A stretch of 64,000 nucleotides of DNA from Dermatemys mawii (lineage: Eukaryota; Chordata; Testudines; Dermatemydidae), in assembly GCA_007922305.1 (NCBI GenBank), contig ML677335.1:16860218-16924217 (forward strand), in the 5' to 3' direction. Every line of letters starts with the position of its first letter. The first letter of the stretch is position 1. Under the pieces are notes generated by a model. That model saw nothing but the letters and a program-made list of their open reading frames with translations, did no database searches and was not told the DNA's origin. A program made the translations under genes and the position numbers. Positions 36,182-46,761 of the stretch are shown in pieces.

Positions 36182-36571
36182 CTAAAATAAAAAGATACAT
36201 TTAACAGTGGTTCCCTTGTAAAGAGCAGATATGCCTATGATTCCCCCGCATTCCCCGTTTGCCTGTCCTGCAGAGAGCACAGATACAGCAACGGAGCCCC
36301 TGCCATGGTGAGTGCACTCCAGAGGCAAGGGAAATGATTTTTTCCCTACCCCAGACAAGCTGTGCCGGGTAGGTGCAGGAGCCCTACTCTGAGCAGCAGG
36401 CATGGGGAAGGATTTCTTCCCTGCCCTGAAAAGCTGTGGCGGGGCGGGGTGGAGTGCTGGGAAGTGGCAGGAGCCCTACTCTGAACACTGTTCCAACATT
36501 CTTCGTAGGTGTCTGTCCTGGAAGATATCTCATTGGTTTGAGTCACTGAGGAACAAAGGGAAGGGATTTTA

Positions 36572-36805
36572 ATGAGATGCGGCTTCCGCCCAGGGCCATA
36601 TGCAGCTTGCCTATGTGCAGCAATGCTCCCCCCACCCATTGTAGCACAGTGGCAGGGACTAGTGACCGGGACAGGAGTCACGCTGGCTCTCCCGGGAAAC
36701 CTGCGCAGGCGCATTGCAAGCGCTCTTATTGAGACCTTTGAAGAGATTACTGATGATGACTACCGCGAGGTGATAGACTACATCAATGCTCTATTCCACA
36801 TGTAG
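36572..36805 (+). CDS. unexplained small + strand ORF within the Myb-like intron
   Basis: The frame codes 77 residues. The last ~38 look protein-like rather than random: GNLRRRIASALIETFEEI followed by TDDDYREVIDYINALF, an amphipathic, acid-rich helix pattern. It lies on the transposase strand, about 1.2 kb after the transposase stop, opposite the intron of the Myb-like gene. I do not recognise it. It could be a spliced downstream exon of a + strand transcript, captured host sequence, or chance. The upstream ~35 residues are unlike a protein. Confidence 0.3.
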   Translation: MRCGFRPGPYAACLCAAMLPPPIVAQWQGLVTGTGVTLALPGNLRRRIASALIETFEEITDDDYREVIDYINALFHM

Positions 36806-36889
36806 GCAAGCATGCAAGCATCCCTTTCCACCCCAAGCTGCAAGCCTTCCCCATAGAAAAGCAGCTTTACCTCCGCAATCCGCTGCTGA

Positions 36890-36899
36890 NNNNNNNNNN
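36890..36899. other. assembly gap (10 N) with unmerged overlap
   Basis: Ten N separate two identical 32-base copies (36858-36889 and 36900-36931). This is the signature of two contigs that overlap but were not joined, so the second copy is probably an artefact and the true gap length is likely below zero. The overlap includes the Myb-like exon 1 donor. Confidence 0.9.
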
Positions 36900-36912
36900 A
36901 AAGCAGCTTTAC

Positions 36913-37474
36913 CTCCGCAATCCGCTGCTGAGCTGGCCCCTGCAACTGCCGGACGCTGTGGCTGGCTGCCCTCCTGGGTTGAGAAGAGCTCCTGGCTGCA
37001 TGCGTCCAGGGACTCCTCCGTGCCCTGGGTCGCTGCTGCCTCGTCCTCATCCTCCTCCTCTTCATCATCCTCCTGCTCTTCGTCCTCCTCCTCACCGCCC
37101 CCTTCACTGGTGGGCTGGGAAGTGTCCGTGGTGGTCGATGGAGTGACCGTGGGATCACCGCCAAGTATCGCGTGCAGCTCCTTATAAAATCTGCAAGTCA
37201 CCGGATCTGCCCCGGAGCGGCCGTTTGCCTCGCGGGCTTTGCGATACGCATTCCTAAGCTCCTTTACCTTAACACGGCACTGCAGAGTGTCCCGCTCATG
37301 GCCTCTTTCCGCCAACGCCCGTGATATCTGCCCATAGGTATCAAAATTCCTGCGGCTAGACCGCAGCTGAGACTGAACAGCCTCTTCCCCACAACAGCTG
37401 ATGAGGTCCAGCACCTCGCTATTGCTCCATGCTAGGGATCGCCTATTGTGAGGAGGCATGGCACATGGAGTCAT
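36913..37474 (-). pseudogene. Harbinger Myb/SANT-like DNA-binding gene, exon 1
   Basis: The protein begins MTPCAMPPHNRRSLAWSNSE. A trihelix Myb/SANT-like domain covers about residues 13-100 (aromatic positions W16, F44, Y47; basic third helix KVKELRNAYRKA; then FYKELHAILGG). A Glu/Asp-rich stretch follows at about 125-148. In active Harbingers this protein binds the transposon ends and brings the transposase into the nucleus. The exon ends at a good donor, CGGAG|GTAAAG (36913), in phase with the acceptor before 36181. Reading past the donor gives a spurious tail through the assembly gap. Exon 1 itself is intact; the gene is called broken because of the TGA in exon 2. Confidence 0.8.
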
Positions 37475-37699
37475 GCTGATTAGTCAGAATGATCACCTGC
37501 AAGGATTCCCTGAGAGCACGCCACGCTTGGCTGGAGCAAACAGGAAGGGGATTTTCAAATTTCCCTGGAACTTTAAAGGGCGGGTCTGACGTGTGGTCAC
37601 CTGAGGACAGGACAAAAGAGTTTGCAAGTGATGACCAGAGTGGCTCGAACGGGAATTATGGGATGGGCTGGAGGCCAATTAATGCGCAGTGGGTGTCCA

Positions 37700-37884
37700 C
37701 ATTCTTGCTATAGCGCTACAGCAGCTGCGCTACAGCCCTTATTCCCCATGCGGAGGTGGATTAACAATAGCGCTATAACTCAACAGTTATAGCGCTCTAC
37801 GTGACTTGCCAGTGTGGACGGGGAGGAGGTTATAGTGCTCGTGGGGGCTTTATAGCGCTATAAAGTGCAAGTGTAACCAAGCCC
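37700..37884 (-). repeat. Harbinger right end: inverted repeat and TATAGCGC cluster
   Basis: The right terminal repeat is 37852-37884. Inward of it TAGCGCT occurs at about 37711, 37768, 37790 and 37853, in both senses because the motif is palindromic (AGCGCT). The left end has one full copy at 33816 and a variant at 33831. Repeated subterminal motifs of this kind are typical binding sites for transposition proteins. Confidence 0.7.
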
Positions 37885-37887
37885 TTA

Positions 37888-37955
37888 GTCTTGAAAGTAG
37901 ATAGATTTGTTGCTCACCTTGGAAGGCTGTTCCAGAACTTCACTCCTCTGATGGT
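37888..37955 (-). mobile_element. CR1 LINE, segment 2 of 3
   Basis: Wording ccttggaaggctgttccagaacttcactcctctgatggt is the antisense of a conserved CR1 3' block. It links segment 1, interrupted by the Harbinger element, to segment 3 beyond the LTR-like insert. Confidence 0.85.
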
Positions 37956-39203
37956 CTGATATTTTGTGCCTTGAGGGAGTGTGCTGTATATTCCTCATTC
38001 CTCCATAATCCTCATTTTCATATAATCGTGATCTTATATATGAAGCATGCCTTGTAAGGTATCAGGGAAAAGGTTATGATCTGCTGAAAGTCATTTCTCT
38101 GTCCATTTGTGTATATTATTAACTTATCTGAAGTTATAAGAATTGTGTAGTATGGTTGTCACTAAAACATGCTATAAGTTGGGGGAATCAGCTAGATATT
38201 AGCTCCCCAGAGGCAACAGCAAGGAAAGTAACCAATGCCCAGGTTGGGTGTCAAACAACCCATCAACAGCCATTGTTTAGCAAGGGAGCTACAGTGCAAT
38301 GACTCACCTGCATGAGGCCACACTAGAGAAATTGATTGGTCTTGCTTGGAAAGGCTCAGTAATGCTCACCTGACTCTGAAGAGGTTGAGAGAAAAAAACC
38401 AAGAGGGAAGAAAGAACATGATAAAAGGGAGTGACATTTGCCATGCTCTTTCCCTCTTCCACCTCCATCTACAGACACCATCTACAGACTGAAGCACTGA
38501 TCAAAGGGGAAAGCCTGGCTGAAGAGCAACCAGCCAGCCTATGGGGAGAAGCATCTAAGTTTGTAAGGGCTTTGAAAGTGTTAAAAGCAGCTTAGAATAT
38601 GTTTTGCTTTTATTTCATTTGACCAAATCTGACTTGTTATGTTTTGATTTATAATCACTTAATATCTATCTTTATAGTTAATAAATGTGTTTGTTTATTC
38701 TGCCTGAAGCAGTGCGTTTGGTTTGAAGTGTGTCAGAGGCTAACTTGGGATAACAAACCTGGTACCTATCAATTTCTTTATTAAATTGATGAACTCATAT
38801 AAGCTTGCAGTGTCCAGCAGGCATAACTGGACATTGAAAGCTTATATGAATTCATCAGTTTAATAATTTGAAGTGAAAGGTCATGAACTTAGAGATTAAC
38901 AACAATAATTTTTGCTATAAGCTGGGGATTTATCAGTTGGAAGCAACAGAGGAGGAGCATCCAGCAGGCATAACTGGACATTGCAAGATGGAGGTTCCTG
39001 AAGTTGTGTCTGGGACCGGAGATATTGGCTAGTGTCGTTCAGTTGCAAGTAGCTGGGAGCAGTTTACATGCCAGAGGCTGTGCATGAACAGCCCAGGAAT
39101 GGGGGTTCTTACAGAAGAGAAGGGTAAAGTGGACTCTCAGAGTCAAGAATTGGAGTGACCTAGCAGATCATTGGTGAAGATAACACCAGAGTGAAACATC
39201 ACA
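37956..39203 (+). mobile_element. LTR-like insert (probable solo LTR) in the CR1
   Basis: The insert splits the CR1 and is flanked by GATGGT at 37950-37955 and 39204-39209, a 6-bp target duplication. It contains a TATA-like ataaaaggg at 38421, an AATAAA at 38690-38695 and a T/G-rich stretch after it, in the order expected of an LTR. The ends are not a clean TG...CA: it begins CTGATATT and ends ATCACA. No gag or pol frame is present. A 124-base secondary insertion (38837-38960) lies within it. Confidence 0.5.
38778..38983. repeat. locally templated inverted insertion
   Basis: Segment 38827-38866 is the inverted complement of 38778-38817 (4 mismatches in 40). It passes at TTTAATAA into 38859-38953, the inverted complement of the nearby CR1 at 39671-39764 (about 4 differences). 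The LTR sequence then resumes by repeating 23 identical bases (ccagcaggcataactggaca+ttg, 38814-38836 and 38961-38983). See findings for the proposed mechanism. Confidence 0.85.
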
Positions 39204-39830
39204 GATGGTTGGAAAACTGTTTAATTTCAAACCTAAACTTCTGGATGGCCAATTTATATCTATTTGTTCTTGTGCCAACATTGGCCCTTAATTTAAATAA
39301 CTCCTCTCCCTCTGTGGTGTTCATTTCTCTGATGTATTTATAGAGCACACTCACATCTCCCCTCAGCCTTCATTTGGTTAGGCTATACAAGCCAAGTTCC
39401 TTAGATCTCCTCTTGTAAAGCAGGTTCTCCATTCCTTGGATCACCTTAGTAGTTTGAATTCATCCTTTTTAAATATGGAAGACCAGAACTGCACATAGTA
39501 TTTCAGATCAGGTCCCACCAGTGTCTTGTACAATGGGAATAACATTCCCTTTTTCTATTGAAAATACCTTGTCTAATGCATCCTAGGATTGCACTGGCCT
39601 TTTTCATGGCTGCTTCATGTTGGTGGCTCATAGTAATCCTGTGATTGACTAATACACCAGGACTTTCCTCTCCTCTGTTGCTTCCAACTGATAAATCCCC
39701 AGCTTATAGCAGAAATTCTTGTTGTTATTCTCTAATTCATGACCTTTCACTTCAAATTATTAAATTTCATCCCATTTCTGTTATTCTTTTGTGTGATATT
39801 TCAGTCCTCCCCTGTATTGCTCTGTATTTT
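39204..39830 (-). mobile_element. CR1 LINE, segment 3 of 3
   Basis: The CR1 resumes with gatggttggaaaactgtttaatttcaaacc. It contains ccaatttatatctatttgttcttgtg, catctcccctcagccttc, gaccagaactgcacatagtatttcag and catgttggtggctcatagtaatcctgtg, all standard antisense CR1 wording. It fades out near 39830, the 5' truncation point of this copy. Confidence 0.9.
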
Positions 39831-40264
39831 GTTTGCTACAGGTGACATAGTGGTAGTTCCTTTACCTGAGGTATATGCTCAGATGTTCACTAACAGATAG
39901 GCATGTGATTATGCAGGCTGGCAGGCCAATGACAACTTCTTCTTAGAATGGCTCACCGATCAAGTCTAGCTGGGTGTCAGGAAGGATGATGATGTATTTG
40001 CTTCACTTCGGCACGCCCTTGTTATTGTCCCACACCCTGTGGGAAAACAGTACCATTCATATGTGGTCATATGATACTTAGTTCTATAATCTTTTCTAAA
40101 ATGCCTGCCTGGTCAAGTATTTAATCTTGTAAATTTTCTAATCCATAGGCAAAATGACTGTACAAATAGGGGATTGTTTCATGGGAGGGAAATATAGAGG
40201 TTATTGTGCAGTTTTCCTGTAAGTGGTTCATGGATAAATTCATAGACTGGTTTATAGATAGTCA

Positions 40265-40310
40265 GTCTTTGTCTCTCTCTCTTTCTCTCTCTCTCCCTTC
40301 GTCTTTTCAG
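40265..40310. repeat. (TC)n microsatellite
   Basis: gtctttgtctctctctctttctctctctctccc is a simple pyrimidine repeat. Nothing else is notable here. Confidence 0.85.
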
Positions 40311-40475
40311 GCTCTTTAAATGCCATCTTTCACAGACTCTGTTGTTATTAATCCCTTAACTTTTTAAAAGATGATTCTCTAATCTCCAAGATTGCTGCCT
40401 CACAGTTCATTGATTCACTATCTTCTTCTCTTTGACTAGCTGAACCTTTCTTTTATGGCTCTTTCCTGTACAAAA

Positions 40476-40714
40476 TATGTACAAAAGACCTACATTTATA
40501 CCAAGGATTTACAGATCTGTTGAATTAATACCAACTCTGGAGAACATCTTAAAAATTTACATTGTACGTGTTGTTTGAAAAAGCCAAGCGTACTCAAGGA
40601 AAGAAAATGGAAGTGTCCTGAAAGCAGAAGTGTGTGTCTTTTATGGAAAGTTTTCAGGGAATCAGAAGAGATACTGTATGCCCTCCAACTAGGTGTGAGA
40701 TTTTCTAAGAGTGT
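40476..40714 (+). repeat. direct repeat, copy A (with 42721-42962)
   Basis: From tatgtacaaaagacct to gattttctaagagtgt this matches 42721-42962 in the same orientation, with roughly 10 percent differences including small indels. The match starts and stops abruptly. Either a local duplication or two members of one dispersed repeat family; no terminal features or target duplications were recognised. Confidence 0.85.
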
Positions 40715-42720
40715 GTTCAGTGTAGATATGAATGATCAAAGAAAAAATGTGTCTTTCTCTTTGCTTTCTCCTGAGCTCTGATGTGACTCAATCCTCTTTT
40801 ATATAAAACCACCGGCTTCCATTTGTACTAGTTAGTTTTAGCATCATGGACAACCTTTAGTTCTTTGTTGTAGTTCTTTAGTCTGTGCATCTCACCTACC
40901 TAGCACCTGGTCTAGTATTTTTTGTGTCTTGGGCTAATCCTCTGTTTTCATGTGCAGTTCTTCGAGCATTCCCAGTAGTTACAGATCCATACTTTCCCTG
41001 ATTGTGAAACACTGTCATGTGACTTCCTGACAACCAGTCCCAAATGAGCTGCTCAAAGGCCTCCACCTGTCCCTCACCAGAAATAGTGTTCTGTTTGCTC
41101 CTCAGTTCTGCCTGGGCAAACATTTCTGTAGTAACTCATTGTGGGGTTTGGAATTGATTATAAAGGGGATGGGTGAAACATGTGAAGGATGTAATTCCCC
41201 TACCAAGCACAAAGTCAATGGTTAAGGGAGATGAATATTGAAACTGTACTACTGGGTTGCAATAAGCAGGGCCTCAAGCAGTACCATGCCTGGAAGTCGC
41301 TGCAGATTCTCTGTAATTACACAACTGTTCCAGGGTTTGCTCTGGAATGGAAACTAGAGAGGCAGTTTTCTTATAGCTTCAAAGATGCCCCAAGAATAAA
41401 AAGAAACAAGCTTAGTGGTAAACTAGTTTAAACACGAATTACTCAGTAAGACGAAGTGGGACATTGAGCATAGGGAATGTGCCCATTTATTTCCTACACG
41501 TCAACTGTTCTTTGATTCATGATATAATTTCTTCAAGAAAATAAGCTTTAACTTGTGAACAGATCAAAGTTTTTACCTAGTTTCACAATGTGCTTATAGA
41601 CTAATAGGTTCTTCTTGTTCAGAGATTGTTTTTTTCCCCTGAGTTTTCTAAACAATGTGGGAAGGAAACATCACACATTAGAATGGAAGGAAACAGGTTG
41701 AGATCAAAAGAAAATGCTCTTTTGTTTTCCTTAGAAAACAATCTCTATTAAAAGAAATACAAGGCACCAAAAAGAATGTATTGTAATTGTATTATTTGGA
41801 TAGATATGAATCCAAAGACTCCAGACTGACAGAGAACTTGGAATTTCCAAGTACTCTATTAAAAGAATGAACAACTATTTAGAGGAATCACATGGTTTAT
41901 GAATCATTTCACCTAGCACTGAAATACAGCTACCTGTGGTGTAGAAGTCTGTAACTTTACAATTGCAGACAGTGATACCAGTGCACTACTGAAAGGGAAG
42001 AATACTTTAACCAACTGCAATAAGGAAGATTTTTATGTTAGCAGAATATAAATTACTCAGCTGCAACTAGCCAAGTCACCATGCCAAAGTCCCTACTCTT
42101 GTGAAAAATGCCATGGAATCTTTAATGACACAAATGGTCAAAAGTTTAATATCTCATCCAAAATATGACATCTCCATGCAGTCACACTGCACTCATCACC
42201 TTACTGAGGCACTGATTCAGCACTGCTGTAGAAGGCAGAGTGTGAACGATTAAGTCTCTCACACTGCTTCCTGGAGCATGTGTTTCCTCTGGTCTGCCAC
42301 ACATTTCCTAGCTCAGTTCAACCCATCTTTGTTTGTGAGATCAGACAGGATCACTGCCTGATGTGCTAAAAATGAACTATCTGAATCATAATATTATCAC
42401 AAAGAAGGAAAATAACTATTAAGTGATTTGCATGTTCCCTCTCTCAATGTAGGATTGTTCCAGATGGTCTCCATGGCTTTGTACAATCTAGTTAAAAAGT
42501 ATGCCTGTGAGGAGGCTTCCAGCCTTTTCCTGATAAATTGGGATGATTGAAATAAAATACATTTCAGAGTACCTGCTGTACTTCTCTGAGAGCTACATTT
42601 ACGGTCACAACTTTTAATATTTTAAATACTATTCAAATTAACATATTGTTAATTAACCCCATTCTAGGAGATCTTCCTGCTATTGCTCATATTGTTGGAA
42701 TGACATTGTGCAATGTAAAG

Positions 42721-42962
42721 TATGTACAAAAGACCTAACTTTATACCAAGGATTTACTGTTGAATTAACACCAACTCTGGAGAACATCTTAAGAATCTAC
42801 ACTGTACAAGGTATTTGAAAAAGCCAAGCATACTCAAGAAAAGAAAATGGAAAAGTGTCCTGAAAGCAGAGGTGTGTATCTTTTATGGAAAGTTTTCAGG
42901 GAATCAAAAGAGATACTGTATGCCCCTCCCCCCCAGCTAGGCCTGAGATTTTCTAAGAGTGT
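42721..42962 (+). repeat. direct repeat, copy B
   Basis: Partner of 40476-40714, 2.2 kb downstream. Copy B lacks a few bases after 'ggatttac' and has a run of C (ctccccccccag) where copy A has ctccaact. Both contain the line gaaagttttcagggaatca. Neither has a convincing coding frame. Confidence 0.85.
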
Positions 42963-42999
42963 TGAGACAAAGTTATACATTTTGAACTGTATATGGAAA

Positions 43000-45300
43000 T
43001 ATTTGAAGTACATAGAAAGACCTGTTATTAGCCAGGAGAATTATGAAGTCAGACTTCAAACTTTTTAAATGTTTGAATGAAGTTTCTGTTGAAGTCCTAA
43101 AGGACCATTATTGGACCTTTGGCTGCTTATTATTAAATGATGCAAGTAATGGTACTTCATGGTTGTACTGGAGTTGTAAATAAGTAGTCAGGTCAGAAAT
43201 GGTTCAGTCAAAGGAAAAAAAATTAGGATCAATTAGCTAAATTCAGTTTTAAAGTACATTGGTGCAATTCTGATTGACTTTAATGGGAGCTATAAACACA
43301 TATCTGAAAGGCAGAATTTCGCCTATTAAAGCTATGGTCACATGTGAATGCAGTTTGGTGTTAAGGAACATGGAGTAAGAATAAAGGAAGATATATTTAC
43401 TAAACAGAAAGGTGTCTCTGCTACAATGCCTACCGCAGCAGGATTGAGACTAGAAATTATTACAGAAAAATCTCTAAATCCATTAGCTCAATGCAGGAAA
43501 AGATAGAGTTATTCTAGTTTTATTAGGCTCTGGTTATAACTCAGATTAGTGCTGGTATATGTGGGAAAGAAAAGTAATTGTTGTTAAAGGAAGTTCAACA
43601 AACAGCAATTAAAATAACGCTCGGCTTTCAAAGATCTCTCATGAAATGTGGCCTTGTTCATGTTGGAAAAGAGGGGCCTTTGATATGACCTGTTCAAAGT
43701 TTATGCTGGTTCCTGGTGATGGTAAAGTTGTGCGCATGCAAAAGTATATTGTCCTGTTGTTTTGGGAAAATATCACAAACAAATCAGCCTGGTATTGATA
43801 AAATAATCATAGATTTGTTTCAGTTTGTGCCTTTTATTATAAGAGTGCCTGCCATGAGAATGAGGTTATGTGGAATAACAAAAAGCTGTGGATATGGCAT
43901 AGGCAGTGACTTTACTTTTGTTTGAATGGTGGTTCTTCTCAAGTGATGACTTGAGGTGCAACAGTTTAGTCCTACACTCATTTCTTAAAATACAGGGGGA
44001 AATTTAGGCTTATACAGATTTCTGGAACAAGGAAAGTCAATCCTGTATGCCTGTCTGTTTCTTCCTTACCCTATGAATAAGAAATATTGTATTTAATACT
44101 TTATCCCTCTGACTCAAGCGGTTTTTATATTGATTGAACATGACTAGCACATCAAAGTATTCTCTTGTACCTAACAGTATGTGTTTCTTAAAATCTTACT
44201 TGTTATGGATATGAATGGCATAATTTGTTATTGACTAGTCACCTACACAGGTGGTTGGGTTTTTTTAATGTATTTTAGTTACAGGAGAGTGAGAAAATAT
44301 CTTAAAACAAACTTTAATTATGCATTACTTTTTTCAGATAATTTGTAATAGGCAGATAGGTTAGGGATAGTTGGGATAGCATCTGCTGGGGGATTTTATT
44401 AGATACTGTACTGGTATTGTTGAGAAATAGAGAATTATTATAACAATGGGAATGTTAAGATTATGAATGAAAAAGATTGGCCTGTGGCTTATTGTTTGAC
44501 ACCTAGGGAAAGACCAGAGCACCCTTCACCTGTTAATATGCAGACAGACTTTATTCTGAACAAAGTAGATGCTCATCTTTTATTTTAGTTAGGTGGTCAG
44601 AATAATATATGTGAAGGGACGAGATCTGAATCAATATATTTACCTAGGGAAAACAGAGATTCATTCAGTATTTTGTACAATCAGCTCCATCTGCACCGAT
44701 ATAGATTAGTTAAATGTTTCTCAGGGCTACAACCAGAAATCCATATTTCCAAGTGAGTTTAGTATAATTTGGCCATAATTACTGCCTCCAGGCTGAAACT
44801 TGGACTAATGCATCTCAGACAAAATTACTTTTCTGAATACTCCTTCACGCTTGTTACACTCTATCACGTAAATATGTGTGGTGAAACTTGCACTAAATAA
44901 GGACTAACTATCAGAGCCAGTCCTTTATCTGAAGAAATCACTTTTAATGACCATAAGGATCATAATTTTGTTTGACCTTTTGCTATAAACCACCTGTGTC
45001 AGACTGCTGGCTTTTGCAAGTCCCTTAGATGGTTTCTAAAGTTTTTTTTCTAAAGTTGACTAATTTTTCTCTGCTGTAACTTTACTCTTGCTTCCCTCCA
45101 CCTTCCCCTCTTGCCTTTTCTCCTTCCCTCCCATATCCATATTGCCATTCCTTCTCCTGTTTCCATGTTCCTAGTACTTCGTGCCTTCCCCCTTTCTCCT
45201 GCTCACACCATCTCCCACTACATATAAATGGACAACTAACCAAATGAAACACATTTGCCACCCATCATCCTGATTGCTCTGTTGATATGCTACATTATTC
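43000..45300. other. AT-rich stretch, no gene seen
   Basis: No exon-like frame was found. The dispersed motif appears as attgactttaatgggag at 43273-43289. 45060-45200 is pyrimidine-rich. Confidence 0.4.
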
Positions 45301-45329
45301 CCCCTCGCTGCCTTATCTGTCTTTTCTAT

Positions 45330-45455
45330 TTAGACTGAAGCTCTTCAGAGCAGGAGCTATCTTTTATTGTATATTTATATAATGCCTGAAACAGTGGGGC
45401 CCCCATCCTGATTTGGGGCCTTCTGGACCTACTAGAAAACAAATTCATTTTTATT
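45330..45455 (+). repeat. ancient amniote LINE/SINE tail
   Basis: tttagactgaagctcttcagagcaggagctat, followed by atgcctgaaacagtggggcccccatcctga and a A-rich end, is wording common to an old amniote repeat (L3/CR1-related tail). A second, shorter relic lies at about 28745-28795 (gtgaagcgcctagtgcgctgtggataataaataa). Confidence 0.5.
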
Positions 45456-45612
45456 ATCATTCTCTTATGTATGGAAGTTCATCATTACAGGCCAGCAAGT
45501 AGATTAAAGATTTACGGACTAGCAGATTAAAGTGAAACAAGTATCAAGGACTTATTGAACCGTATGGGATGGTGGTGGGATAAATAATGTGCTTTGAAAT
45601 GCATGTATGTAT

Positions 45613-46326
45613 TGTGACGGAGTCAGACCAGAAGGATATAGGAGAGTGCTGGAAGGCAGGTATATTACTGTCAGGATGTGCAGGTCCCTGTTCCCTGGAT
45701 AGCCAAACAAAGGCCACTCCAGGCCAATCAAGACACCTGGGGCCAATTAAGAATCTTCTAGAAAGGAGTAGAAACAGCTAGCCTAACTGGGACACCTGAA
45801 GCCAATCAGGGACTGGCTGAATCTAGATAAAAACCTCCCAGTTAGTCAGGTGGGTTGTGGGTGTCAGGAGCTGTGGAAGGAAGTTATGCTGTTGGTGAGA
45901 CTGAGTGGTGGACAACATATCATACAGAGGGAAGGAGGCCCTGAGGTAAGAGTGAAGTGGAGTTTGAAGAAGCGGGGACTGCTGTGGGGAAGTAGCCCAG
46001 GGAATTGTATTGTGTTTTGTGGTAAAAGGTCAGCCATCTTAGCTGATACTATTAGGGTCCCTGGGCTGGAGCCCAGAGTAGAGGGCGGGCCTGGGCTCCC
46101 CCCTTTCTGCCTCCCCTAATTAGTCTCTGAGATTGGGAGACAATAGAGACTGTGCCAGGAAGGATAGCTTCTCCTCACTGGTTTGTGATGAAAATGGCTC
46201 AATAGGCTGTGACCTTGTCTCCAGAGAGAGAAGGGCTCCGTGGAGGGTCACAATGAGCCGCTGAGGCTAGTAAAAATCCGCCAGGAAACGAAGGATCCAC
46301 GAAGATAGGGACAGAGCTTTGTCACA
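45613..46326 (+). mobile_element. solo LTR with perfect 4-bp target duplication
   Basis: A 714-base unit starts TGTGACGGAGTC and ends TTTGTCACA (TG...CA, with a TGTGAC/GTCACA inverted pair). GTAT flanks both sides (45609-45612 and 46327-46330). Inside, a duplicated enhancer-like block (gacacctggggccaat and gacacctgaagccaat) and CCAAT (45800) precede a TATA-like gataaaaacc at 45826. This is the order expected of a retroviral U3. No internal retroviral sequence is present, so the element is the product of LTR-LTR recombination. A 4-bp duplication fits class I endogenous retroviruses. Confidence 0.8.
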
Positions 46327-46626
46327 GTATGTAAGTACCAGGTCTGTCTATGGTAAGAATTCAGTATGCATAATAAGAGCACGGAATAGTATGCACATAA
46401 ATCAGGCATTGTCATCTTTTAAAATGGATTTTTTACTCAAATAGCTGCTATGGCTATTGTTGAGCCATATCGTTATCATCCATAGCAGCATAAGCTTGCC
46501 TAGTGCTCTCTTTTCAGTTTAAATCTTCTCTACCAATCAGATGGATGCCACCCAGTTAGAAACAAGGCAATACACTGCATTGTGGATGAATGTCTGTTAA
46601 AGATAAGAGCGACGTAGGGCTAAATG

Positions 46627-46761
46627 GTTTAAGAATAGCAGCCGTGTTAGTCTGTATCCATAAATAAAACAAGGAATACTTTTACAAAAATTAGACAAGC
46701 CATTTACAACACATACTTTACTTCTCTACAACTAAGGTGCTACAAGTATTCCTCGTTTTAT
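46627..46761. mobile_element. foldback repeat, copy 3 (one arm damaged)
   Basis: The leader gtttaagaatagcagccgtg is almost identical to that of copy 2, and the right end (aaggtgctacaagtattcctcg) also matches. The left arm matches its partner for only about 17 bases before diverging. The flanks are identical 13-mers GTAGGGCTAAATG at 46614-46626 and 46762-46774. Confidence 0.75.

Larger units (their letters stand above)
33793..37884. mobile_element. complete PIF/Harbinger DNA transposon
   Basis: Terminal inverted repeats start GGGCATGGTTACACTTACA (33793) and, inverted, GGGCTTGGTTACACTTGCA (37884); both continue to TATAGCGCTAT. TTA flanks each side (33790-33792 and 37885-37887), the standard 3-bp Harbinger target duplication. 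The element is 4092 bases. It carries a transposase (+) and a spliced Myb/SANT-like gene (-) facing each other, the usual two-gene set of vertebrate Harbingers. It sits inside a minus-strand CR1, whose sequence continues on both sides, so it is younger than that CR1. Confidence 0.95.

Noticed and set aside
36572..37187. Other + strand frames through the 10-N gap
   Set aside because: Antisense of the Myb-like exon 1, with Ser-rich runs that mirror its Glu/Asp stretch.
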